Shown here in pieces: positions 8,966 to 17,487 of a stretch of 64,000 nucleotides of DNA. Every line of letters starts with the position of its first letter. Within the stretch, counting starts at the first letter, position 1. The notes below the pieces were generated by a model. That model did not search any database. It was not told the origin of the DNA and worked only from the letters and a program-made list of their open reading frames with translations. The position numbers were made by a program, and so were the translations under genes. The stretch lies in the NCBI GenBank assembly GCA_018365455.1, contig JAGZJZ010000007.1, positions 122,360 through 186,359 on the forward strand, read 5' to 3'. Origin of the DNA: Clostridiales bacterium. GTDB taxonomy: Bacteria > Bacillota > Clostridia > Lachnospirales > Lachnospiraceae.

Positions 8966-9020
8966 GTTTCAAACTACTAATTAAGGAATAGCACAAGCCA
9001 GCTTGCGCTATTCAGGAGGT
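8966..9020 (+). repeat. dispersed 54-bp repeat, family B copy 1
   Basis: Nearly identical to 25337-25390. It contains the imperfect palindrome GAATAGCACAAGC (8986-8998) and GCTTGCGCTATTC (9001-9013). In both copies it runs straight into a purine-rich ribosome-binding region, here AGGAGG before the cardiolipin synthase gene. Confidence 0.75.
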
Positions 9021-9033
9021 ATAAGTTTGAATT

Positions 9034-10569
9034 ATGAAAAAAATACTAAAGCTTGTTTTCAGCAGGCTATTCTATGTTGGAGTTGCGATTGTCTTTCAAG
9101 TCTTCTGGATTGTAGTTATGGCATATCGTCTGGAACGCATGTTTCCGGTCATGTCTGTATTTGTAACGATAGCCTGTATAGCAGCAGTGCTATGGATTGT
9201 TAATAAACGAATGAATCCGTCTTATAAGCTGGCATGGACCATGCTGATCTTGTCGGTTCCTATTTTTGGAGCCGTTATTTACCTGATTTTTGGGAAATCC
9301 AGACTGGCTAGCGAAACTCAGAAAAAATTCGATGAAGAGGCAAAAAAAACAGATGCTGTCCTTCGAGAGGACAGGCACGCAAGGGAAAATTTAAATGAAC
9401 TGGATTACCATATGGATAACCAGTCCAGATATATAAGGGACTATGCCGGATTTCCGGTATATCAAAATACAGAGACGGAATACTTTCCGATTGGGGAAGC
9501 ATTATATAAAAGCCTGATACAGGAACTGGAACAGGCGAAACACTTTATCTTCATGGAATATTTCATCATTGATAAAGGGATGATGTGGGAGTCCGTACTG
9601 GAAATTCTGGAGAGAAAAGTGGCTGAAGGAGTAGATGTGCGGCTGATTTACGATGATATGGGATGCGTTAATACGCTGCCGGCACAGTTTTACAAACAGC
9701 TTCAGGCAAAGGGAATAAAATGCGCTGCTTTCAATCCTTTCCGCCCCATTGTATCCGTAATTCTCAATAACCGCGATCACAGGAAAATTACGGTTATAGA
9801 CGGACACACCAGCTTTACCGGGGGAATTAACCTGGCAGACGAGTACATAAACCGCAAGAAACGTTTTGGACACTGGAAAGATACCGGTGTTATGCTTAAA
9901 GGGGAAGCGGTCAGGAATTTTACGGTAATGTTCATTCAAATGTGGAATGTAATTACCGGTATGGAAGATAAATTAGAAGATTATATGCCTCACGTATATC
10001 ATAAAGAGCCGTTTAAGGGAGAAGGGTTTGTACAGCCATACGCAGATACTCCCCTGGATAATGAAATCGTGGGAGAAAATGTTTACATAAATGCAATAAC
10101 AAAGGCGAAGCGGTATGTCTATATCTTTACACCCTATCTGATTATTGACAATGAGATGATGACTGCACTGTGCCTGGCAGCAAAAAACGGAGTGGATGTA
10201 AGGATTGTTACACCGGGAATCCCGGATAAAAAAATGGTGTTTTTACTGACCCAGTCCTACTATGCGCAGCTTTTGGAGGCGGGGGTGAAGATCTATGAAT
10301 ACCAGCCTGGATTTATTCATGCCAAATCCTTTGTCTGCGATGATGAACTGGCAATTGTAGGTACCATTAATATGGACTACAGGAGTCTGTATCTGCATTT
10401 TGAATGTGCTGTCTGGATGTACCGGACCAAAGCAGTGATGCAGGTAAAGAGAGATGTCTTTGAAACCATAGAAGTAAGTACCAGGATAACGGAAGAATTC
10501 TGCAGGGAGCGTAATATTTTAATCCGTGGTGTACAGAATTTACTTCGTTTATTTGCTCCATTATTATAA
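9034..10569 (+). CDS. cls: cardiolipin synthase
   Basis: A 511-residue membrane phospholipase-D-family enzyme that condenses two phosphatidylglycerols into cardiolipin. Two N-terminal membrane helices (about residues 8-60) and a third near 70-85 precede two HKD motifs: HRKITVIDG with TGGIN following, and HAKSFVCDD with GTINMDYRS following. Length and layout match Firmicutes Cls. AGGAGG lies 14 nt before the ATG at 9034, a long spacing. Confidence 0.93.
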   Translation: MKKILKLVFSRLFYVGVAIVFQVFWIVVMAYRLERMFPVMSVFVTIACIAAVLWIVNKRMNPSYKLAWTMLILSVPIFGAVIYLIFGKSRLASETQKKFDEEAKKTDAVLREDRHARENLNELDYHMDNQSRYIRDYAGFPVYQNTETEYFPIGEALYKSLIQELEQAKHFIFMEYFIIDKGMMWESVLEILERKVAEGVDVRLIYDDMGCVNTLPAQFYKQLQAKGIKCAAFNPFRPIVSVILNNRDHRKITVIDGHTSFTGGINLADEYINRKKRFGHWKDTGVMLKGEAVRNFTVMFIQMWNVITGMEDKLEDYMPHVYHKEPFKGEGFVQPYADTPLDNEIVGENVYINAITKAKRYVYIFTPYLIIDNEMMTALCLAAKNGVDVRIVTPGIPDKKMVFLLTQSYYAQLLEAGVKIYEYQPGFIHAKSFVCDDELAIVGTINMDYRSLYLHFECAVWMYRTKAVMQVKRDVFETIEVSTRITEEFCRERNILIRGVQNLLRLFAPLL

Positions 10570-10749
10570 AAATTTTATATTATTAATTTTTTTTTAATTT
10601 TCTCTAAGTTTTCCTGAAGTGTATAGTATATTTAAAAAAAGTATGATAAGATAAGTGCTAATTAGAGCGAATACAGACTCTAGAGCATCTGGACAAGCAG
10701 TAAAAGTTGGTCTGGAATATGAAAAAGATGAGCAAAGGGGAGTGAATAT

Positions 10750-11340
10750 ATGCCTTGGAATTTTCCGGTTATCGGAACAGACATTTATCATATCGTACAG
10801 TGGTTTTTTATATATAGCATTTTAGGATGGGTGGTAGAATCCATATATATGTCATTTTGTGAAAAGAGATGGGTGAACCGCGGATTTATATTTGGTCCGA
10901 TCTGTCCGATTTATGGATTCGGTGCTGTGGCTGCATATTTTATATTAGAGCCGTTAGCAGGTAATTACGTAGTACTGTTTATTGCGGGAAGCCTTCTGGC
11001 TACTGGCTGGGAATGGTTTGTAGCAAAAGTAATGTTACATATTTTTGGTGAAGTATGGTGGGATTACTCGAATAAGCCATTTAACTATAAAGGAATATTA
11101 TGCCTGGAAAGTTCTATTGCATGGGGTTTTTACACCATTATATTATTTACCTTCCTGCATAAGGGAGTCATGATGATGGCGGACAGCTACAGTTACAAAA
11201 TAGGCTGTGTGGCAGCTGGAATCTTAATGGTTTACTACATGATTGATTTTACGATCCATCTGTGTAAAGCTAAGTTCCCATCGGTGCCAAGACGTGCCAG
11301 AGCATTTCGGGACAGCCTTGTTAATTTTTATAGGGGCTGA
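10750..11340 (+). CDS. CmpB-type putative ABC transporter permease (paralog 1)
   Basis: A 196-residue polytopic membrane protein of the ABC_trans_CmpB family (PF06541, formerly DUF1113). Diagnostic motifs are SILGWVVES, NRGFIFGPICPIYG, WWDYSNKPFNYKG and SSIAWG. About five membrane helices are visible. No ATPase partner lies nearby, and the biochemical role of this family is not established despite its name. Paralogs lie at 31561-32502 and, more diverged, at 53449-54156. RBS AAAGGGGAG. Confidence 0.85.
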   Translation: MPWNFPVIGTDIYHIVQWFFIYSILGWVVESIYMSFCEKRWVNRGFIFGPICPIYGFGAVAAYFILEPLAGNYVVLFIAGSLLATGWEWFVAKVMLHIFGEVWWDYSNKPFNYKGILCLESSIAWGFYTIILFTFLHKGVMMMADSYSYKIGCVAAGILMVYYMIDFTIHLCKAKFPSVPRRARAFRDSLVNFYRG

Positions 11341-11375
11341 TATTCGCTAAAGGTACTTTCAAATGTGCAGAAGCA

Positions 11376-11409
11376 GTTACTGTGCGCACTTAAAGGGTTA
11401 AACAGTAAC
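11376..11409 (+). other. short inverted repeat after CmpB paralog 1
   Basis: GTTACTG (11376-11382) and CAGTAAC (11403-11409) face each other 20 nt apart. No T-run follows closely. The rest of the 140-bp gap before the carboxypeptidase gene shows nothing else clear. Confidence 0.3.
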
Positions 11410-11498
11410 AGATTTTCAGAAAACTGAATAAAAGAAGCATAAACCGCTTTCAGATCGCTTATATTTAGGTATAGAATGATTTGGGAGCGGTTATTTTT

Positions 11499-12674
11499 AT
11501 GAAGAGATGGTTGGCATTGTTTATGGCTTTCATTCTGCTATTTCAAAATGTTGCAGTTGTAAAAGCAGAAGAAGAGGCAGCATCAGATGCTGCGGTGACG
11601 ATTGAAGCGCCCTCCGCAGTGTTAATGGAAGCGTCTACGGGAACAATACTCTATGAAAAGGATGCACATCAGAAATTGAACCCTGCAAGTGTCACGAAGA
11701 TTATGACATTGCTGCTGATTTTTGAGGCATTAGATGCAGGTAAGATTAAAATGGACGAGGAAGTAGTGACCAGCGCCCATGCAAAGTCCATGGGAGGTTC
11801 ACAGGTTTATCTGGAAGAAGGAGAGAAGCAGACGGTTGAGACATTGATAAAATGTATAGTAATTGCGTCTGGAAATGACGCTGCCGTGACTATGGCAGAG
11901 AGAATTGCCGGCAGTGAAGAAGAGTTTGTCCGTCAAATGAACCAAAGAGCAAAAGATCTGGGAATGAATGACACAAATTTCATTGACTGTTGCGGGCTTA
12001 CCGATTCACCGGATCATTATACTTCCGCATATGATGTGGCGGTAATGTCCAGGGAACTGGTTACTAATTATCCCAAGATCTACGAATATTCTACCATATG
12101 GATGGAAAATATTACTCACGTGACCAATAAAGGATCTTCAGAATTTGGACTGACTAATACAAACAAACTTCTGCGCAGCTATGACGGATGCATGGGACTG
12201 AAAACAGGAAGCACCAGTACGGCAAAGTACTGTCTGTCAGCCACCGCAATCCGGAATGATATCGAGCTGATCAGTGTAATTCTAAAGGCTCCGGATACCA
12301 AAACAAGGTTTAACAATGCAGCAACGCTTTTAAACTATGGATTTGGAAAGTGTGCCCTGTACATAGACAAGAACGATGATAAACTTCCGATGCTCACCGT
12401 AAAAAAAGGTGTAGAAGACCAGGCGGGATGTACCTATGAAGGAGAATTCCGCTATCTGGATACAAAAGGACAGGATTTATCCAAGATAAGTAAGGAAGTA
12501 AAGATGGGTGAGGAGATTACAGCGCCTGTAAAAAAAGGTGATGTAGCCGGAAAGGCTGTTTATTCCATCGATGGAAAAGAGATTGGCAGTGTCAATATTT
12601 TATTTGACCGGGATATTGAAGAAGCAGGATTTTTGGATTGTCTGAAAGAAGCCTGGGAAGAATATTGTTTCTAA
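11499..12674 (+). CDS. D-alanyl-D-alanine carboxypeptidase, DacF-like (1)
   Basis: A penicillin-binding protein of the S11 family that trims the terminal D-Ala of peptidoglycan stem peptides outside the membrane. A signal peptide (MKRWLALFMAFILLF..., to about residue 23) precedes the three active-site motifs: SVTK, SGN and KTG (LKTGSTST). A C-terminal PBP5-type beta domain follows. The ATG at 11499 is chosen because it starts the signal peptide; an in-frame TTG at 11481 overlaps the GGGAG ribosome binding site. A paralog lies at 15979-17217. Confidence 0.92.
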   Translation: MKRWLALFMAFILLFQNVAVVKAEEEAASDAAVTIEAPSAVLMEASTGTILYEKDAHQKLNPASVTKIMTLLLIFEALDAGKIKMDEEVVTSAHAKSMGGSQVYLEEGEKQTVETLIKCIVIASGNDAAVTMAERIAGSEEEFVRQMNQRAKDLGMNDTNFIDCCGLTDSPDHYTSAYDVAVMSRELVTNYPKIYEYSTIWMENITHVTNKGSSEFGLTNTNKLLRSYDGCMGLKTGSTSTAKYCLSATAIRNDIELISVILKAPDTKTRFNNAATLLNYGFGKCALYIDKNDDKLPMLTVKKGVEDQAGCTYEGEFRYLDTKGQDLSKISKEVKMGEEITAPVKKGDVAGKAVYSIDGKEIGSVNILFDRDIEEAGFLDCLKEAWEEYCF

Positions 12675-12697
12675 GAGATTATCCAGATCAGGATAAG

Positions 12698-12720
12698 GAG
12701 CCTCGAAAGGGGCTCTTTTC
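12698..12720 (+). terminator. terminator after carboxypeptidase 1
   Basis: GAGCC and GGCTC arms around TCGAAAGG, followed by TTTTC and further Ts. Confidence 0.75.
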
Positions 12721-12797
12721 ATTTTAGGAAAATTATGATATACTTTTGAGAACGTTCGTATAGAAGGTTTTTAAAAGATGAGTTATATGGAGAATTA

Positions 12798-13601
12798 ATG
12801 AAAAAATTTAAAATAACAACGTATAAAATAAAAACGGAACAAACAAATAATGCCCCCTGCAGACCTGTGCGTGTAGTTGTGCTGGCGGATCTGCACTGTA
12901 CGGTGTACGGAGAAAATAACAGCCGTCTGATACAGGCAGTTTATAAAATAAATCCGGACATGGTTATGGTTGTTGGTGACATGCTTGTTTCCAAACCGGA
13001 TAAGCCTACGGATATGGCATCTACGGTGTATCTGTTAAAAGCGCTGGTGAAAAAATATCCGGTCTATTACAGCAATGGGAACCATGAGTACCGCATGAAA
13101 ATATATCCCCAGATATACGGGGACGTCTATGAGCGATTTCAAAAGGAGATTCGTTCACTTGGGGTGGTTCTTTTGGAAAATGAAAGATGTCTGTGTCAGG
13201 CTGCCGGGATGAAAATGATTATCCACGGATTTGAACTGGACAAGCGCTTTTTTAAACGGTTTTCCAGGGAGAAGCTGACTGTGGAGGAAATGAATCAGGC
13301 TCTTGGCAGACCGGATGAGAGGGGATATCATATCCTATTGGCGCACAATCCTGTATTTTTTAAAACTTATGCAGGCTGGGGAGCAGATTTGACTTTATCT
13401 GGCCATCTCCATGGGGGGATGATACGGCTGCCCTTTCTGGGCGGGGTCATTAGCCCCCAGGTGAAGCTGTTTCCCAAGTATGATAAAGGGCTCTTTCATA
13501 TAGGAAGGCATAAGTTAGTGGTGAGTGCCGGACTTGGAAGCCATTCTATTAAACTGCGGTTACTTAACCCAACGGAGCTTGTAGTTTTGGAATTGCAGTA
13601 A
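12798..13601 (+). CDS. calcineurin-like metallophosphoesterase, YkuE type
   Basis: A 267-residue protein with the complete set of metal-binding blocks: ADLHCT, VGDM, SNGNHEY, LLAHNP and SGHLHGG. This order and the end HIGRHKLVVSAGLG are typical of the YkuE/LpxG-like phosphoesterases. No clear signal peptide or membrane anchor is visible, unlike many relatives. Substrate unknown. It stands alone between a terminator and scpA. Confidence 0.87.
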   Translation: MKKFKITTYKIKTEQTNNAPCRPVRVVVLADLHCTVYGENNSRLIQAVYKINPDMVMVVGDMLVSKPDKPTDMASTVYLLKALVKKYPVYYSNGNHEYRMKIYPQIYGDVYERFQKEIRSLGVVLLENERCLCQAAGMKMIIHGFELDKRFFKRFSREKLTVEEMNQALGRPDERGYHILLAHNPVFFKTYAGWGADLTLSGHLHGGMIRLPFLGGVISPQVKLFPKYDKGLFHIGRHKLVVSAGLGSHSIKLRLLNPTELVVLELQ

Positions 13602-13682
13602 ATTACTTGCAAATATTATAAAAACTTAGTACAATAATAAATATGTGTTTAGCACAATTCGTAAGAGAAGGCAGGAAATATT

Positions 13683-14435
13683 ATGGGAATTCCCGTCAAG
13701 CTGGAGGCATTTGAAGGTCCGCTGGATCTGCTCTTGCATTTGATTGATAAAAATAAAGTCAGTATCTATGATATTCCCATTGTGGAAATCACCAGACAGT
13801 ATCTGGAATATATACAGGAAATGGAGCGGCAGGATTTAGGTGTCATGAGCGAGTTTTTGGTCATGGCTGCTACCCTGATTGATATTAAGTCCAAGATGCT
13901 TCTTCCAAAAGAAGTAAATGAAGAAGGGGAAGAGGAAGATCCCCGCCAGGAGCTGGTAGAACAGCTGCTGCAGTACAAATTATTTAAATTCATGTCTTAT
14001 GAATTACGTGACCGGCAGGAAGATGCTCAGTTATTTTTATACAAGCCGCCAACTGTACCAGAGGAAGTAGAGGAATACCGGGAGCCAATCCGTTTGGAAG
14101 AGCTGCTTTCGGGCGTGACACTGGCTAAGCTCAATGCAATTTTCAAAGCGGTAATGAAGCGGCAGGAAAACAGGATTGACCCAATCAGGAGTACATTTGG
14201 GAATCTGGAAAAAGAAGAAGTAAGTCTGGATGAAAAAATGGACTTTGTGGAGCAGTATGTAATGACCAGAAAGACCTGCAGATTCCGTGACCTTCTGGTA
14301 TTGCAGACAAGTAAAATACATGTCATTGTGGCTTTTTTAGCAATACTGGAACTGATGAAAGTGGGCAAAATCAATATTATGCAGCAGAATATCTTTGACG
14401 ATATTTATATAACGGCAAATTTAGAGCCTGTTTAA
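13683..14435 (+). CDS. scpA: segregation and condensation protein A
   Basis: The kleisin of the SMC-ScpAB condensin complex, which organises and helps separate chromosomes. The N-terminus VKLEAFEGPLDLLLHLI is the SMC-neck-binding signature; an acidic linker (EEGEEEDPRQE) and the C-terminal winged helix follow. 250 residues, family length. scpB follows after 82 bp, the usual pairing. Confidence 0.95.
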   Translation: MGIPVKLEAFEGPLDLLLHLIDKNKVSIYDIPIVEITRQYLEYIQEMERQDLGVMSEFLVMAATLIDIKSKMLLPKEVNEEGEEEDPRQELVEQLLQYKLFKFMSYELRDRQEDAQLFLYKPPTVPEEVEEYREPIRLEELLSGVTLAKLNAIFKAVMKRQENRIDPIRSTFGNLEKEEVSLDEKMDFVEQYVMTRKTCRFRDLLVLQTSKIHVIVAFLAILELMKVGKINIMQQNIFDDIYITANLEPV

Positions 14436-14517
14436 GAATTGATTTACACACAGGTTCTGGGGATACAGGCGGTCAAATGGATTACGGTGAAGTGTAGAGG
14501 AAAAGCGAGGAATACGA

Positions 14518-15087
14518 GTGGATTTAAAAAAGACAGAAGCTGCAATTGAAGCGATTCTTTTTACCATGGGTGAATCTGTGGAGGTGGATAAGATTGCAAA
14601 AGCAGTAGAACAGGATACCGAAACAACTAAAAAAATATTACATAATATGATGGACCGTTACCAGACGGAAGACCGGGGAATTCAGATTATTGAACTGGAA
14701 AATGCATTTCAAATGTGTACCAAGAGGGATATGTATGAATTTCTGATAAGGATTGCAAAGCAGCCTAAAAAGATGATCTTAACGGATGTTGCACTGGAAA
14801 CCCTGTCCATAATAGCATATAAACAGCCAATCACAAAAATGGAAATTGAAAAAATACGTGGTGTAAAGAGTGACCACGCTGTGAATAAGCTGATCGAATA
14901 TAATCTGGTAAAAGAATTGGGACGGCTGGACGCACCGGGACGCCCGCTTTTATTTGGAACAACAGAAGAATTCTTAAGGAATTTCGGGGTACACTCTTTA
15001 GAAGACCTGCCCACTGTAAATCCTGTACAGCTGGAGGATTTCAAGGCAGAGGCGGAAGAAGAGATTCAATTAAAGTTGAATATTTAG
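14518..15087 (+). CDS. scpB: segregation and condensation protein B
   Basis: A 189-residue double winged-helix protein that dimerises and bridges ScpA in condensin. Family marks include EAILFTMGESV, TDVALETLSIIAYKQP and IRGVKSDHAV. The start is GTG at 14518, eight nt after a GCGAGG element. It follows scpA on the same strand. Confidence 0.94.
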   Translation: MDLKKTEAAIEAILFTMGESVEVDKIAKAVEQDTETTKKILHNMMDRYQTEDRGIQIIELENAFQMCTKRDMYEFLIRIAKQPKKMILTDVALETLSIIAYKQPITKMEIEKIRGVKSDHAVNKLIEYNLVKELGRLDAPGRPLLFGTTEEFLRNFGVHSLEDLPTVNPVQLEDFKAEAEEEIQLKLNI

Positions 15088-15121
15088 AGTGTGATTGAAA
15101 TTCTAGGATGGGAGCGTTTTT

Positions 15122-15910
15122 ATGCCTACAACATATGCACATGATGCTTTTGGAAAGATTGTTTACCAAAAGCTTCCAGAAGAGATGAAACAGATAATTG
15201 GGAATGAAAGGACAGCATATCTGATCGGATTGCACGGTCCGGATATCCTTTTCTATAACAGACCCTTTTGTAAAAATCCAATCAGCCAGAAAGGACATGA
15301 GATGCATGAAGAACTTGCATCTGTATTCTTCAGTGCATGCAAAAAAAAATATATGGAGGAAGAAAGTGAGATACTTCTTGCCTATATGTTTGGATTTGTA
15401 TGCCATTATATGCTGGACAGTACCTGTCATCCATATATTAATGAGTATATAGAGAAGACCGGCGTGTCCCATGATGAAATTGAAACGGAGTTTGACCGGG
15501 AACTGATGGAACGCAATAACCGCAACCCGTTCCGGTTCCATCCTTCTGATTCCGTTCATCTGGAAAAAGAGACCATAAGGGGAATCGCAAGTGCCTTGTC
15601 GGACATCAGTGAATGCCAGGTGCGCCATTGCTTAAAAGCGATGAAATTCTATACCAATATAACGGTTTGCTCCAATTGTTTCAAACGGAATTTTCTGCTG
15701 AACATGGCTCGCTTTACTAAGGCGGCAGATGCAATCCAGGGAAGAATTATGAAAAAGAAAAAAAGCAAGCGCTGTGAGGAGAGCAACCAGATGCTGCTCC
15801 ATTTGTTCAGGCTGGCAGTCCCGGAGACCGTTACAGTAATGGAGGATTTTTATAATACCATTACGGATATGGATTACCTGAATTACCGATTTGAAAGAAA
15901 TTACAAATAA
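15122..15910 (+). CDS. zinc-dependent phospholipase C-like protein
   Basis: A 262-residue protein of the Zn_dep_PLPC family (PF00882). It starts PTTYAHDAFG and has metal-ligand-like histidines in GLHGPD, KGHEMHEE, CHYMLDSTCHPYI and DEIETEFDREL. No signal peptide is visible, so a secreted phospholipase role is doubtful; in Clostridia such cytoplasmic members are common and uncharacterised. It follows scpB by 34 bp and may share its transcript. Confidence 0.8.
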   Translation: MPTTYAHDAFGKIVYQKLPEEMKQIIGNERTAYLIGLHGPDILFYNRPFCKNPISQKGHEMHEELASVFFSACKKKYMEEESEILLAYMFGFVCHYMLDSTCHPYINEYIEKTGVSHDEIETEFDRELMERNNRNPFRFHPSDSVHLEKETIRGIASALSDISECQVRHCLKAMKFYTNITVCSNCFKRNFLLNMARFTKAADAIQGRIMKKKKSKRCEESNQMLLHLFRLAVPETVTVMEDFYNTITDMDYLNYRFERNYK

Positions 15911-15978
15911 AACGAATAAAACTAATATTCTTCCACATCCCACATATACTAGTAGAAAAGCCATAGGATGTAAAGTGG

Positions 15979-17217
15979 ATGAAGAAAATAATTGCAATTC
16001 TTATCATATTGCTGCTCAGCATTTCTGGAAATAGTCTTGTTGCGCTGGCGGCAGAAGAACAGACCCCGGAAGAGCTTAAAAATTTATACGCCCGTAGTGC
16101 CGTTTTAATGGATGGTGATACAGGGCGTATTCTTTATGGAAAGAATGAAAATGACGTCATGCCAATGGCGAGCACCACGAAAATCATGACCTGTATTCTA
16201 ACCCTGGAAAAAGGAGATTTGGATTCTGTGGTCACGGCATCTTCTCTTGCCGCCGCTCAGCCAAAAGTAAGGCTGGGCATGACCACAGGTGAACGTTTTT
16301 ACCTGAAAGACCTGCTCTATGCACTTATGCTGGAGTCTTTTAATGATGCAGCAGTTGCCATAGCAGAGCATCTGGGAGGAAGTGTGGAAGGGTTTGCTGA
16401 CATGATGAATGCCAAGGCGAAAGAAATAGGATGCACGGATACCTATTTCATAACACCAAACGGTCTGGATGCAACCGATGAAAAAGGAACCCATGCCACC
16501 ACTGCAGCCAATCTGGCGCGGATTATGAAATACTGCATCACAGAATCACCCAAAAAAGATAAATTTTTAGAAATTACACGAGCAGCGAATCACAGTTTTA
16601 CGAATGCGGACCAGACAAGAAATTTTTCCTGTGTAAACCACAATGCTTTTTTAAGTATGATGGAAGGCGCGCTTTCCGGTAAGACCGGGTTTACCAACAA
16701 TGCAGGATATTGTTATGTAGGGGCTCTTAAAAGGGACGGTAAGACCTTTATCGTTGCTTTGCTGGCGTGCGGCTGGCCAAACAATAAGGGCTATAAGTGG
16801 AGTGACACCAGAAAGCTGATGAATTATGGGCTGGGGCACTATGATTTCAAAGAAATACATATTGGAAATGAACCGGGAGTATTCGTTGCGTCAGATGTAA
16901 TAAAACCGGTAAAAGTAGAAAATGGGATTCCGGAGAGCCAGAATCTGCAGGATACGGCTTTCGCAAATACCAGCCTGAAATGTCCCAGAGAGGACAGTAT
17001 TAAAATGCTCTTATCGGAAGATGAGAAAATCACAGCCGAATACCAGATGAAAGAACAACTGGAAGCGCCGGTAACGAAGAACACCGAAATCGGAAAAGTA
17101 ACCTACTACCTGAATGGAAAAGCGTTGCGGGAGTACCCGATTATTACCACACAGGATATCGATAAACTGGACTTTTCCTGGTGCCTGGATAAGATATGGG
17201 GATGGTTTGCTGCCTAG
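15979..17217 (+). CDS. D-alanyl-D-alanine carboxypeptidase, DacF-like (2)
   Basis: A second S11 penicillin-binding protein, 412 residues. Signal peptide (MKKIIAILIILLLSISGNS) then STTK, SFND (the SxN motif) and KTG (SGKTGFTNN), with a PBP5-type C-terminal domain ending WCLDKIWGWFAA, a likely amphipathic membrane-binding helix. The RBS is weak (AGGATG). Its stop codon lies inside a family A palindrome (17214-17251), so the repeat inserted at, or forms, the gene end. Confidence 0.92.
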   Translation: MKKIIAILIILLLSISGNSLVALAAEEQTPEELKNLYARSAVLMDGDTGRILYGKNENDVMPMASTTKIMTCILTLEKGDLDSVVTASSLAAAQPKVRLGMTTGERFYLKDLLYALMLESFNDAAVAIAEHLGGSVEGFADMMNAKAKEIGCTDTYFITPNGLDATDEKGTHATTAANLARIMKYCITESPKKDKFLEITRAANHSFTNADQTRNFSCVNHNAFLSMMEGALSGKTGFTNNAGYCYVGALKRDGKTFIVALLACGWPNNKGYKWSDTRKLMNYGLGHYDFKEIHIGNEPGVFVASDVIKPVKVENGIPESQNLQDTAFANTSLKCPREDSIKMLLSEDEKITAEYQMKEQLEAPVTKNTEIGKVTYYLNGKALREYPIITTQDIDKLDFSWCLDKIWGWFAA

Positions 17218-17251
17218 CGCCACCCGTCGTAAATACGCCGGGTGGCACTAG
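17214..17251. repeat. dispersed palindromic repeat, family A copy 2
   Basis: The best-formed copy: a 38-bp near-perfect palindrome bounded by CTAG on both sides, with GCCACCCG/CGGGTGGC arms and a GTAAATAC centre. The left CTAG contributes the TAG stop of the carboxypeptidase gene. It may also act as a terminator-like structure, although no T-run follows closely. Confidence 0.75.
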
Positions 17252-17263
17252 AAAATTTCTACT

Positions 17264-17291
17264 TTGAAAAACCCCGGTGCAATGCTATAAT
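17264..17291 (+). promoter_or_regulatory. putative promoter before topB leader element
   Basis: TTGAAA (17264-17269), a 16-bp spacer and TATAAT (17286-17291). Transcription would begin near 17298, just before the structured element. Confidence 0.5.
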
Positions 17292-17310
17292 AACAGGAAG
17301 CGGATTTTTC

Positions 17311-17446
17311 GTAACAGTTCAGCCAGGTATGCGCATTTACTGCGCAGACCGTACGAAAACCTGGAGCCTGCAGACATCCAGCCCTTCGCCAAAGGCGAAT
17401 TTTAATGGGCTGGATGTGTAACAGTTCATGCTGTCTGAACTGTTAC
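17311..17446 (+). other. multi-hairpin structured element upstream of topB
   Basis: About 136 bp in which nearly every segment has an inverted partner. GTAACAGTTCAG (17311) faces CTGAACTGTTAC (17435-17446). Inside are CCAGGT/ACCTGG enclosing GCGCA/TGCGC, then ACATCCAGCCC/GGGCTGGATGT enclosing CGCC/GGCG, then a local GTAACAGTTCA/TGAACTGTTAC hairpin (17418-17446) that competes with the outer arm. It fits a branched structured RNA in the topB leader or a composite REP-like element. No known riboswitch consensus was recognised. Confidence 0.55.
17418..17446. repeat. dispersed hairpin repeat, family C copy 1
   Basis: An 11-bp perfect inverted repeat, GTAACAGTTCA and TGAACTGTTAC, around TGCTGTC. 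The same 29 bp recur at 37707-37735 with one difference. Confidence 0.75.
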
Positions 17447-17487
17447 GATTTTTCGCAAATAAGTAAAAGCAGAGGAAGAATTAATAT

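Noticed and set aside
9003..9203. Open frame starting before cls
   Set aside because: Overlaps cls in another frame; the cls product has clear HKD motifs.
10655..10838. GTG-started frame upstream of CmpB paralog 1 (reads ANTDSRASGQAVKVG)
   Set aside because: No RBS, runs into the CmpB gene in another frame, and no recognisable family; probably chance.
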